From Actinomycetota bacterium (GTDB taxonomy: Bacteria > Actinomycetota > Acidimicrobiia > Acidimicrobiales > Ilumatobacteraceae): a stretch of DNA of 9,989 bases. A program made the translations under genes and the position numbers. Positions 1-6,289 of the stretch are shown here, in pieces. The notes below the pieces were generated by a model. It was given only the letters and a program-made list of their open reading frames with translations, had not been told where the DNA came from and did not search any database. Numbering within the stretch: the stretch's first letter is position 1; each line of letters opens with the position of its first letter. Location: NCBI GenBank assembly GCA_018882725.1, contig VERK01000071.1:1-9989 (forward strand), given 5' to 3'.

Positions 1-359
1 AGTTTGGTGACACCATCGACGATGGCCGCGACTTCGGGACCGAACTCACGATCGACATCGGAGACGGTGATCTCGGTGTCTTCAACCGCATCGTGAAGGA
101 GTGCGGCGGCGATGGTGGTGTCGTCGAGACCGATGTCGGCGACGATCTTGGCCACGGCGAGCGGGTGGTTGATGTACCCCTCGCCGCTCTTGCGTGTTTG
201 GCTCTGGTGAGCGACCCGCGCGACTTCGTAGGCCTTGGCCATGAGCGCGGTGTTGGCCTTGGGGTGCCGACGCCGGTACGAGGAAAGAACGTGAAAGAGC
301 TCGTCGTCGGGTGTGCTCTGGTGACGTCGCCAGGGCAGCAGTCGGGTCACCGTCGACAT
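1..359 (-). CDS. relA: Bifunctional (p)ppGpp synthetase/hydrolase RelA/SpoT (Rel), N-terminal part, cut by window edge
   Basis: Only the first 119 complete codons are present; the gene runs off the low-coordinate edge. I translated it by hand from the ATG at 359. It opens MSTVTRLLPWRRH and goes straight into the HD (hydrolase) domain of the Rel/SpoT family. Visible motifs are the metal-ligand His51 followed by RKSGEGYINHP (residues 57-66), and LLHDAVEDT (87-95) with the His89-Asp90 pair and the Glu93-Asp94 catalytic box. An intact HD site implies (p)ppGpp hydrolysis. The synthetase, TGS and ACT domains lie outside the window, so bifunctionality is inferred from family and position. The ATG is supported by a GGAGG four bases upstream. 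The gene follows apt by 22 bp, the usual actinobacterial apt-rel pair. It is the stringent-response enzyme, cytosolic and ribosome-associated. Confidence 0.93.
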   Translation of the reverse strand, partial: MSTVTRLLPWRRHQSTPDDELFHVLSSYRRRHPKANTALMAKAYEVARVAHQSQTRKSGEGYINHPLAVAKIVADIGLDDTTIAAALLHDAVEDTEITVSDVDREFGPEVAAIVDGVTK

Positions 360-363
360 GGGG

Positions 364-368
364 CCTCC
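364..368 (-). promoter_or_regulatory. Ribosome binding site of relA/rel
   Basis: The minus strand reads GGAGG here, four bases before the ATG at 359, in the 22-bp gap after the apt stop. It is a near-perfect anti-16S match and fixes the rel start. Confidence 0.7.
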
Positions 369-381
369 GGTGCGTTCGACA

Positions 382-903
382 TCAGAACTCGAGAAGTGAT
401 TCGATCCGCCGCTGACCGAGAACGGAGCGGCCGTTCAACGCCTTCAATTCGATGAGCATTCCGAGGCCCACGATCGTGGCCCCGAGAGTTTCGACGAGTC
501 GACACGTCGCGGCGGCGGTTCCCCCGGTTGCCAACACGTCGTCGATGACGACTACCCGTTCGTCGGGGTGAATCGCGTCGCGGTGAATCTCGAGTTTGTC
601 GGTGCCGTACTCGAGTTGGTATTCCTCGCGCACGACGGCCCAGGGCAACTTGCCGGCCTTGCGGACCGGGACGAAACCGGCACCGAGCGATACGGCGACC
701 GGAGCACCGAGAATGAAGCCACGAGCCTCGATACCGATGACACGATCGACCCGTTCGGCGGCGAAGCGCTCGGCCATCTGATCGACGGCGGCGGCCAGGG
801 CCGGGCCGTTACCGAGCAGCGGAGTGATGTCGCGAAACGTGACCCCGGGCTTCGGGTAATCGGGAATCGCCCGAATGTGGTCCGCCAGCGACTTCGAGCT
901 CAT
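382..903 (-). CDS. apt: Adenine phosphoribosyltransferase
   Basis: A 173-residue protein, full length for Apt (about 170-185). It converts adenine and PRPP to AMP and pyrophosphate in purine salvage, in the cytosol. The type I phosphoribosyltransferase PRPP loop is clear: VVVIDDVLATGGTAAA at residues 117-132. Other family blocks are PDYPKPGVTFRDITPLL (14-30), EARGFILGAP (59-68), VRKAGKLP (80-87) and EYGTDKLEIH (98-107). The start is the ATG at 903, nine bases after the secF stop, and the N-terminus (MSSKSLADHIRAIPDYP) is typical. There is no good Shine-Dalgarno before it; the nearest purine-rich stretch is about 20 bases away. See the separate TAGATT entry. Rel follows directly, so purine salvage and ppGpp metabolism sit side by side, as is common in actinobacteria. 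Confidence 0.96.
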   Translation of the reverse strand: MSSKSLADHIRAIPDYPKPGVTFRDITPLLGNGPALAAAVDQMAERFAAERVDRVIGIEARGFILGAPVAVSLGAGFVPVRKAGKLPWAVVREEYQLEYGTDKLEIHRDAIHPDERVVVIDDVLATGGTAAATCRLVETLGATIVGLGMLIELKALNGRSVLGQRRIESLLEF

Positions 904-909
904 GCCAGC

Positions 910-915
910 AATCTA
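910..915 (-). promoter_or_regulatory. Candidate -10 hexamer for a leaderless apt transcript
   Basis: The minus strand reads TAGATT, overlapping the secF stop codon TAG, with six bases between it and the apt ATG. This matches the loose actinobacterial -10 pattern TANNNT, at the spacing expected when transcription starts on the start codon itself. No convincing -35 box is seen. The absence of a Shine-Dalgarno before apt is the main reason for listing it. It could be chance. Confidence 0.25.
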
Positions 916-2046
916 CCGACGACGCTTCTTGCGTGGTCGCGGTGGGTGCGTCAGCACAGCCGAGGCCGAGACGTCGGCGGTCTGGGCCTCACCCGAGGAC
1001 GCCTCCACCCTCTTGACCGCGCGGTTGCCTGACGGCAAGCCGGTCACGACCATTTGCTGGAGCGCAGTCCCGGTGACGTGAGATCCGCGCAGTGACGCGA
1101 ACTTGGGCTCGCGTTCCTTGAAGATCGCGTACAGCGGCGTGGCGATGAAGACCGACGAATACGCACCGGTCGTGACACCCACCAGGAGGGCCAATGAGAA
1201 CTCGCGCAGGGCGATGGCTCCGAAGACTCCGCTACCGAGAACCAAGAGTGACAGCACCGGCAGGATGGCCGCGATACTCGTGTTCAGCGAACGCATGAGC
1301 ACTTGGTTGGCCGACACGTTGACGATGTCGGCCACGGGTACCCGAGTGCCGCTGAAGCGCTTGACGTTGTCCTGCACCTTGTCGAACACCACGATGGTGT
1401 CGTACAGCGAGAATCCGAGAATGGTCAGGAACGCCACGATGGTGGCCGGCGTGACCTCGAACCCGGTGAGCGAGTAGATGCCGACACTGACCAACACGTC
1501 GTGCATCATGGCGAGGATCGCCGCGAGGGCCATACGCCACTCGAAACGCCACGCGATGTACATCGACACCAAGACCAAGAAGATGATGAGGGCACGGACG
1601 GCCTTCTCGGTGATGGTGCGACCCCACGACGAACTCACCGAACTGACCGAAACCTCGTCGACGGAGACTCCTGCCTCCTCGGCGAGTTGGTTCTGTACCG
1701 CGGTTCGTACCTCAGTGGGCTCGTCGCCCACCTGGATGCGAATGAATTCCTCGGTGCCCGACGTGAGGGTCTGAATCTTGGCGCTCGAAGTCTCGACACC
1801 GTTGTCGTCGAGAACGGAACGAGCGGCGTCGACGTTCATGGTCGCGCTGGCCGGAACCTGCCAGGCCACCCCACCTTCGAAATCGATGCCGAGGTTGACG
1901 CCTCGGGTGAACAGCGAGACGATCGAGATCACGATCAGCGCCAGCGACAGACCGAAGCCCCGACGACGCTTGCCGTAGAAGTCGAACGAGGTCTGACCGT
2001 TGTACAGGCGACCCCACAGAGATTTGGAAACGACGACGTCACTCAT
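913..2046 (-). CDS. secF: Protein translocase subunit SecF
   Basis: A 377-residue inner-membrane subunit of the SecDF complex, an RND-type, proton-motive-force-driven accessory of the SecYEG channel that helps pull exported proteins across the membrane. Six membrane segments can be seen: about residues 31-48, 148-166, 172-193, 197-220, 257-280 and 282-306, with an extracytoplasmic domain (about 60-147) between the first two. The hallmark GIDFEGG is at 53-59, and GFSLYDTIVVFDKVQDN (211-227) marks the fourth helix. The start is the ATG at 2046, overlapping the secD stop as ATGA and preceded by GGGAGGTG. The reading frame is open further upstream, but that part only shadows secD. The C-terminal 70 residues form a Ser/Ala-rich cytoplasmic tail ending PRPRKKRRR. 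The apt start lies nine bases after the stop. Confidence 0.96.
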   Translation of the reverse strand: MSDVVVSKSLWGRLYNGQTSFDFYGKRRRGFGLSLALIVISIVSLFTRGVNLGIDFEGGVAWQVPASATMNVDAARSVLDDNGVETSSAKIQTLTSGTEEFIRIQVGDEPTEVRTAVQNQLAEEAGVSVDEVSVSSVSSSWGRTITEKAVRALIIFLVLVSMYIAWRFEWRMALAAILAMMHDVLVSVGIYSLTGFEVTPATIVAFLTILGFSLYDTIVVFDKVQDNVKRFSGTRVPVADIVNVSANQVLMRSLNTSIAAILPVLSLLVLGSGVFGAIALREFSLALLVGVTTGAYSSVFIATPLYAIFKEREPKFASLRGSHVTGTALQQMVVTGLPSGNRAVKRVEASSGEAQTADVSASAVLTHPPRPRKKRRR

Positions 2047-3749
2047 GCCGCACCTCCCGCGGGACTCGCAACTCCGGTCGATGACGAATCGACACCGAGT
2101 GCTCGACCGCCTCCGTAACGCCGTCCTCGGGCGATGAGCAACATGGTGGGTCTCGTGAAGAACCAGGCCACCACCATGTCGCACAGTGTCGACAGACCGA
2201 GGAAGAACGCGAATCCACGCACCGATCCGACGGTCAGGTACCACAGCGTGAACGCGCCGATGAGCGACACGATGTCGGCGGCGATGATGGTTCGCCAGGC
2301 CGACTTGAAGCTTCGTTCGGCCGAGTTCCGCATGGTGCGACCGGCCCGCACTTCGTCCTTCAACTTCTCGAAGAACACCACGTACGAGTCGACCGTGACA
2401 CCGATCGACACGATGATGCCGGCGGCTCCCGACAGGCTGAGCGCCAAGCCGTTCGTCTTCGACAGGAGTGAGATGACGCTCCATTGGATGGCGCCGGACA
2501 CGAGGAGGCCACCCACGACCACGAGGGCCAGAGTGCGGTAATAGAAGAGCATGAACAGCAACACGAGCGCCACGCCGATGAGTCCGGCGATGATCGCCGC
2601 CTGGAGCGAGTCGTCACCCAGAGTCGGCGACACCGTCTGTACGGCCTGAACCTCGAGACGCACCGGAAGGGCGCCACTCTTCAACACACGTGCGAGGTCC
2701 TTGGCTTCCGACTCGGAGAAGCTGCCGGTGATGTCGACTCCGCCGCTGAACGACGGCTGGTTGACCGTGGGGGCCGACTGCACGACACCGTCGAGAACGA
2801 TGGCCATACGGCGAGTCGGGCACGTGGCTCCCCCGCTGAAGCACTGCGATGCACCGACGTTCCAGAGGTCGGCTCCAGCGGCGCCTCCCTTCAAGGTGAC
2901 GCGCACTCCCCAACCACCTTGGATGATGTCGGCTTGAGCGTCGCTGTTGAAGACTTCGCCGCTCGCGAACGCCGGTCCGAGTTGGTAGATCTCGCTGCCG
3001 TCGGCGTTGCGGGCGATGACCGTTGCGGTCGGATCGCTCGGATCGCCGCCGGCCAGATTCGGATCGACTGTCGGCTCGGCGCTCACGACCGTGGTGGTGG
3101 ACCCCGAGGTGTCGGCGGCGACGGTCGTCGAGGACTCGGTCGGAACCGAAGTGGACGAGTCGGAAGGGGCCGGCGCAACCGTCGCAGCGGAAATCGTCGT
3201 GGTCGGCGTACCCATCGGGCGACGAGACGGGCCAGGAGTGGCCGTCGCCGGCGGAGCCAACGTGAGAGAGATCGGTGGTGCGGCGATCGACGTCGGGGCG
3301 CCCGAGTCGGTCGGCGCTCCGGAGTCGGTGGGCGCGACAGTGGACGAGGCGCCGGGGTCGGCGGTGGGAACGCTCGCTGACGGGTTCTCGTTCGACGTGA
3401 TCGGAGTGGCGGCCAGCACGGGTCGCAGTAAGACCTCACCTGTCACCTGGACGAGACGAATGGCTTCGTCCTGGTTCTCGACGCCGGGCAAGTTGACGAC
3501 AATGGCGTCGCCCTGGCGGATGATTTCGGGTTCGGCCACGCCGAGCGAGTCGACACGCTCACGAATGCGCTCGACGGCGATGTCGAGCGATTCGGAGTTG
3601 TACTCGCCGACGGGTTCCTGAGTGACCGACACGCCACCCTGGAGATCGAGGCCGAGCGACGGCTCGTTGCCAGCGGCGAACGTCGCGCCGAGGGCCAGAG
3701 CCACCACCGAGAGGAAGATCGCCAGCGACGTGGCGAGACGACGACTCAC
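2043..3749 (-). CDS. secD: Protein translocase subunit SecD
   Basis: A 568-residue partner of SecF in the Sec accessory complex. The first membrane helix is at about 5-26, then GLDLQGG at 33-39 (family motif), then the first extracytoplasmic domain, split by a Thr/Pro/Ser/Ala-rich linker (about 121-235). The domain resumes and includes AIVLDGVVQSAP (316-327) and DITGSFSESEAKDLARVLKSGALPV (339-363), both typical of SecD. Five helices follow, at about 384-402, 406-427, 435-459, 486-507 and 511-537, with VTVDSYVVFFEKLKDEV (451-467) in the conserved fourth segment. Two cysteines, C303 and C310, lie in the extracytoplasmic domain. The start is GTG at 3749, four bases after the yajC stop, with purine-rich GGAAGAG seven bases upstream. 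The length is similar to other actinobacterial SecD proteins and shorter than the E. coli protein of about 615. Confidence 0.96.
   Translation of the reverse strand: MSRRLATSLAIFLSVVALALGATFAAGNEPSLGLDLQGGVSVTQEPVGEYNSESLDIAVERIRERVDSLGVAEPEIIRQGDAIVVNLPGVENQDEAIRLVQVTGEVLLRPVLAATPITSNENPSASVPTADPGASSTVAPTDSGAPTDSGAPTSIAAPPISLTLAPPATATPGPSRRPMGTPTTTISAATVAPAPSDSSTSVPTESSTTVAADTSGSTTTVVSAEPTVDPNLAGGDPSDPTATVIARNADGSEIYQLGPAFASGEVFNSDAQADIIQGGWGVRVTLKGGAAGADLWNVGASQCFSGGATCPTRRMAIVLDGVVQSAPTVNQPSFSGGVDITGSFSESEAKDLARVLKSGALPVRLEVQAVQTVSPTLGDDSLQAAIIAGLIGVALVLLFMLFYYRTLALVVVGGLLVSGAIQWSVISLLSKTNGLALSLSGAAGIIVSIGVTVDSYVVFFEKLKDEVRAGRTMRNSAERSFKSAWRTIIAADIVSLIGAFTLWYLTVGSVRGFAFFLGLSTLCDMVVAWFFTRPTMLLIARGRRYGGGRALGVDSSSTGVASPAGGAA
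2053..2057 (-). promoter_or_regulatory. Ribosome binding site of secF, inside the end of secD
   Basis: The minus strand reads GGAGG, within GGGAGGTG, six bases before the ATG at 2046. It lies in the last codons of secD. Together with the ATGA stop/start overlap it fixes the SecF start and indicates coupled translation of the two subunits. Confidence 0.75.
3288..3335 (-). repeat. Short tandem repeat in secD (18-bp unit, 2.7 copies)
   Basis: Two consecutive 18-bp units (3335-3318 and 3317-3300) differ only at third codon positions and both encode Ala-Pro-Thr-Asp-Ser-Gly. A partial third unit (3299-3288) encodes Ala-Pro-Thr-Ser. They make up residues 139-154 of SecD, within the low-complexity linker. 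Synonymous differences between units suggest the repeat is not very recent or that the protein pattern is selected. Confidence 0.75.
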
Positions 3750-3753
3750 CGGG

Positions 3754-4107
3754 TCACTCTTCCGTCGCGGCTGATTCGGGACCGCCAGCCGGTTCGGCGC
3801 TGGGATTCACCTTGCGCGCGATCGCCGCTCGCGACACGCGAATCTCGACGTTCTCGGCGATCTCGAGCCACACGACGTCGCCGTCCATGGCGTTGACGAA
3901 CCCGTACATCCCCGAATTGGTCAGGATCTCGTCACCCTCGCCGATCGACTTCTGCATGTCGGCCGTTTCACGCATCCGGCGCCGCTGCGGCCGGATCATC
4001 AAGAAGTACATGGCGAAGCCGATGAGGGCCATGAACACCAGGGTGAACACGAAACTTCCACCCGAGTTCTGGGTGGAGTCTTTGGATGCGAGAAGTGCGT
4101 TGAGCAT
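3754..4107 (-). CDS. yajC: Preprotein translocase subunit YajC
   Basis: A 117-residue, single-pass membrane protein that associates with SecDF. The N-terminal stretch is short and followed by one helix (about 18-37, FVFTLVFMALIGFAMYFLMI), then the family signature IRPQRRRMRE (38-47). The cytoplasmic domain is small, with GDEILTNSGMYGFV (58-71) and a DVVWLEIAENVEIRVSRAAIA strand pattern (77-97). It ends in an acidic Ala/Pro/Glu tail. I chose the ATG at 4107 because the family has a short N-terminus. A TTG at 4128 would add seven residues (MPFERTD) and cannot be excluded, since neither start has a strong Shine-Dalgarno. The secD start is four bases after the stop. The 71-bp gap upstream, between tgt and yajC, is the second longest in the window. 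Confidence 0.93.
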   Translation of the reverse strand: MLNALLASKDSTQNSGGSFVFTLVFMALIGFAMYFLMIRPQRRRMRETADMQKSIGEGDEILTNSGMYGFVNAMDGDVVWLEIAENVEIRVSRAAIARKVNPSAEPAGGPESAATEE

Positions 4108-4127
4108 GTCCGTCCGTTCGAAAGGCA

Positions 4128-4190
4128 ACCTGGGGAATGTTAGTGCCCGGCTCCGGAACCAGGCCGGATTCGCCTGGTTCAGCCCCAGGT
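4128..4190 (-). repeat. Nested inverted repeats between tgt and yajC
   Basis: Inner hairpin: GAACCAGGC (4156-4164) and its perfect complement (4172-4180) with a 7-base loop, extendable by GGCT/AGCC arms (4149-4152 and 4181-4184) across a three-base bulge. Outer pair: ACCTGGGG (4128-4135) and its perfect 8-base complement (4183-4190). The outer pair shares bases with the GGCT extension, so the two cannot be complete together. In the transcript the structure starts in the last tgt codons, includes the stop codon and ends at the 5' edge of yajC. No U-run follows, so it is not a standard intrinsic terminator. It may be a processing or stability element, or a leader of yajC-secD-secF. Confidence 0.55.
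4137..4142 (-). promoter_or_regulatory. Weak -10-like hexamer before yajC
   Basis: The minus strand reads TAACAT, four of six matches to TATAAT, in the tgt-yajC gap. A start about seven bases on would give a short leader before the ATG at 4107. No -35 box is recognisable at 16-18 bases upstream, where the sequence is the inverted repeat. It is listed only because this is one of two gaps long enough to hold a promoter. Confidence 0.18.
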
Positions 4191-5276
4191 AGCGAGCACC
4201 GAACGACGCAATTCGTCGAAAGTTCCCGACTCGATGGCCGATCGAGCGCGGTTCATCAGGTGGAAGGTCCAGGCGATGTTGTGGAGCGACACCAGGCGTG
4301 AGGCCGTGGGTTCGTTGACCTGGAACAGGTGGCGGAGGTAGCCGCGAGTGTGACGCGCGCAGACGTCACAGGGGCACGAGTCGTCGAGAGGTGACTCGTC
4401 GAGGGCGAAGCGCGCGTTCTTGACGTTCAATCGGCCCTGGTCGGTGAACGCTGTTCCGTGGCGACCCAAACGGGTCTGCATCACGCAGTCGAACTGGTCG
4501 ACTCCGAGGCCGATGGCCTCGACGAGCGACGCCGGGTCGCCGACTCCCATGAGATAACGCGGACGGTCAGCCGGGATGGCCTCGAGCGCGGCGGCCAAGG
4601 CCGGAACCATCTCGTCACGAGTCTCGCCGACCGACAGGCCACCGATGCCGTACCCATCGAAATCGAGCGCGACGGTGCGTTCAGCGCTCTCGCGTCGCAT
4701 GGCTGGGCTGATGCCACCTTGAACGATGCCGAACAACGCCTGATCGGCGCGATTGTGGTGACCACGCGCGCGTCGAGCCCACGCCGAAGTGCGTTCGAGG
4801 GCGAGCCGCACCACGTCGGGTGGAGACGGCAGCGGTGGGCACACGTCGAGCACCATCTGGATATCGGCGCCCAACTTCAGCTGGACCTCCACGGCGAGTT
4901 CGGGTGTGAATCGATGCGAACTTCCGTCGTACGTCGAGCGGAACGTCACGCCGTCGTCGTCCACCTTGGGCTCGAGTGAGAAGATCTGGAATCCGCCCGA
5001 ATCGGTGAGCGTGAGTCCGCGCCAACCCGCGAACTTTCCGAGACCGCCGAACTTCTCGACGGTGTCGGCGCCCGGGCGCAACATCAGGTGATAGGTGTTG
5101 CCGAGCACGATCTCGGCACCCAACGACTCGTAGTCGGCTGCGCTCAGGTACTTGATGGCACCACGAGTGCCCACCGGCATGAAGCACGGAGTGCGGTAGG
5201 TGCCGTGTGCAGTGTGAGCCGTACCGGTACGGGCCGCGCCGTCGAGGGCCAGAAGAGTGAAGCGAACCGGATGCAT
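4179..5276 (-). CDS. tgt: tRNA-guanine transglycosylase (queuine tRNA-ribosyltransferase), bacterial type
   Basis: A 365-residue enzyme (family usually 365-380) that exchanges guanine 34 of GUN-anticodon tRNAs for preQ1. By alignment to the Zymomonas enzyme from memory: Asp92 in LTLTDSGGFQ (88-97) is the catalytic acid/base, D144 and C146 lie in the preQ1 pocket, Gln186 is in IVQGG, GGLSVGE (212-218) has the Val typical of preQ1-using enzymes, and Asp263 in FDCVM is the nucleophile. Zinc ligands are C301, C303 and C306 (CPCDVC) and H332. The start is the ATG at 5276, which shares one base with the queA stop (TGATG); there is no Shine-Dalgarno, so translation is probably coupled. Two spots look unusual: LDVC where many enzymes have FDEC, and VMQTR where VMPTR is common. 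Confidence 0.95.
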   Translation of the reverse strand: MHPVRFTLLALDGAARTGTAHTAHGTYRTPCFMPVGTRGAIKYLSAADYESLGAEIVLGNTYHLMLRPGADTVEKFGGLGKFAGWRGLTLTDSGGFQIFSLEPKVDDDGVTFRSTYDGSSHRFTPELAVEVQLKLGADIQMVLDVCPPLPSPPDVVRLALERTSAWARRARGHHNRADQALFGIVQGGISPAMRRESAERTVALDFDGYGIGGLSVGETRDEMVPALAAALEAIPADRPRYLMGVGDPASLVEAIGLGVDQFDCVMQTRLGRHGTAFTDQGRLNVKNARFALDESPLDDSCPCDVCARHTRGYLRHLFQVNEPTASRLVSLHNIAWTFHLMNRARSAIESGTFDELRRSVLATWG

Positions 5277-6289
5277 CAGCGGGACAACAGCATGGCATCG
5301 CCGAACGACAAGAAGCGGTACTCGCGCTCGAGTGCTTCGGCGTACAAGTGGCGCCAACGAGGGCCGACGAACGCATCGATCATGAGGAGCAACGTGGTGC
5401 GGGGTAGGTGAAAGTTGGTCATGAGGCGGTCGACGACTTTCCACTCGTAACCCTGACGGATGAACAGACTGGTCCGGCCTTCGAGCCGCTCGGTGGTGGC
5501 CGCCGACTCGAGGCTGCGCACCGACGTGGTGCCGATCGCGAGCACGCGCTGCGCCCGAAGGCAGCGTTCGAGAACTTCGGGACGAACCGAGTACCACTCG
5601 CTGTGCATCTTGTGTTGGCTCGGGTCGTCGGTACTGATGGGCGTGAAGGTGTCGCGACCGACGATCAGTTCGACGCGCAGGATCTCTACTCCGAGAGCCT
5701 CGATGGCGGAGAGGAGCTCGGGGGTGAAGTGAAGACCGGCCGTGGGTGCGGCCGCGGACGCGGCACGACGGGCGTACACGGTTTGGTAGCGCGTCGGTTC
5801 GTCGAGACGAGCGGTGATGTACGGCGGAAGAGGGACTTCGCCGAGTCGCTCGAGGAGATCGTCGACGGACTCCCCGTTCTGGTCGGTCGGACGAAGCGTG
5901 ATTTCGAACGTGTCGTCGTTGCGAGAACGGCCGTCGAAGATGACGACGGTCCGTCCGTCGTGATCGTGCAAGCTCTCGCCTGACTTGAGGCGACCGCCCG
6001 GCTTGACCATCGCCTCCCAGCGCGAGCGATCGTCGGTCAACGCTTCGAGGAGGAGCAACTCGACACGGCCGCCGCTCGAACGTTGAACGTGAAGTCGAGC
6101 GGGCAGCACGCGTGTGTCGTTGACGACCATGACGTCGCCGGGTTCGAGGAAGCGAGGGAGTTCGCGCACGATGGTGTGCTCGATGCGGTCACGATGATCG
6201 ACGAGGAGACGGGCCGAGTCGCGCGGCTCGACCGGTGTCTGGGCGATTCGCGATCCGGGGAGGTGATAGTCGAAGTCGTCGGTGCGCAT
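5276..6289 (-). CDS. queA: S-adenosylmethionine:tRNA ribosyltransferase-isomerase
   Basis: A 337-residue protein (family about 340-360) that transfers and isomerises the ribosyl group of S-adenosylmethionine onto preQ1-tRNA to form epoxyqueuosine, the step right after Tgt. Family blocks in order are FDYHLPGSRIAQTPVEPRD (6-24), GDVMVVNDTRVLPARL (51-66), VPLPPYI (152-158), RYQTVYA (167-173), AAPTAGLHFTPELL (180-193), GTTSVRSLE (253-261), TNFHLPRTTLLLMIDAFVG (291-309) and EYRFLSFGDAML (323-334). The start is the ATG at 6289, sharing one base with the ruvB stop (TGATG) and lacking a clear Shine-Dalgarno. The frame is open for another 18 codons upstream, but MRTDDFDYHLP is the normal N-terminus. 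Residues 174-180 read RRAASAA, where relatives usually have a Gly just before the AAPTAGLHF block. Confidence 0.95.
   Translation of the reverse strand: MRTDDFDYHLPGSRIAQTPVEPRDSARLLVDHRDRIEHTIVRELPRFLEPGDVMVVNDTRVLPARLHVQRSSGGRVELLLLEALTDDRSRWEAMVKPGGRLKSGESLHDHDGRTVVIFDGRSRNDDTFEITLRPTDQNGESVDDLLERLGEVPLPPYITARLDEPTRYQTVYARRAASAAAPTAGLHFTPELLSAIEALGVEILRVELIVGRDTFTPISTDDPSQHKMHSEWYSVRPEVLERCLRAQRVLAIGTTSVRSLESAATTERLEGRTSLFIRQGYEWKVVDRLMTNFHLPRTTLLLMIDAFVGPRWRHLYAEALEREYRFLSFGDAMLLSR

Noticed and set aside
1303..2118. Plus-strand open frame (about 271 codons) opposite secF
   Set aside because: No family resemblance, biased Asp/Arg/Gly composition, and it lies fully opposite a well-conserved gene.
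2047..2484. 146-codon upstream extension of the secF reading frame
   Set aside because: It lies entirely within secD in another frame and has Arg/His-rich nonsense composition. The ATG at 2046 has a strong ribosome site and the family N-terminus.
2484..3380. Long plus-strand open frame (about 298 codons) opposite secD, rich in Arg, Gly and Glu
   Set aside because: It is a mirror of the GC-rich, low-complexity secD region on the other strand. The translation has no recognisable domain, and secD on the minus strand is certain.
4108..4178. preQ1 riboswitch near the queuosine genes
   Set aside because: The gap is downstream of queA-tgt, not upstream, and lacks the A-rich tail and small hairpin pattern of preQ1 aptamers. 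queA and tgt themselves have no leader, since each starts on the previous stop codon.
4137..4190. Intrinsic terminator after tgt
   Set aside because: The stem is good but no run of U follows it in the transcript (the next bases are CGGAGCCGGG), so it is listed as an inverted repeat only.
5277..5597. 107-codon upstream extension of the tgt reading frame
   Set aside because: It overlaps queA in another frame and does not resemble Tgt; MHPVRFTLLALDG at the ATG at 5276 is the normal start.
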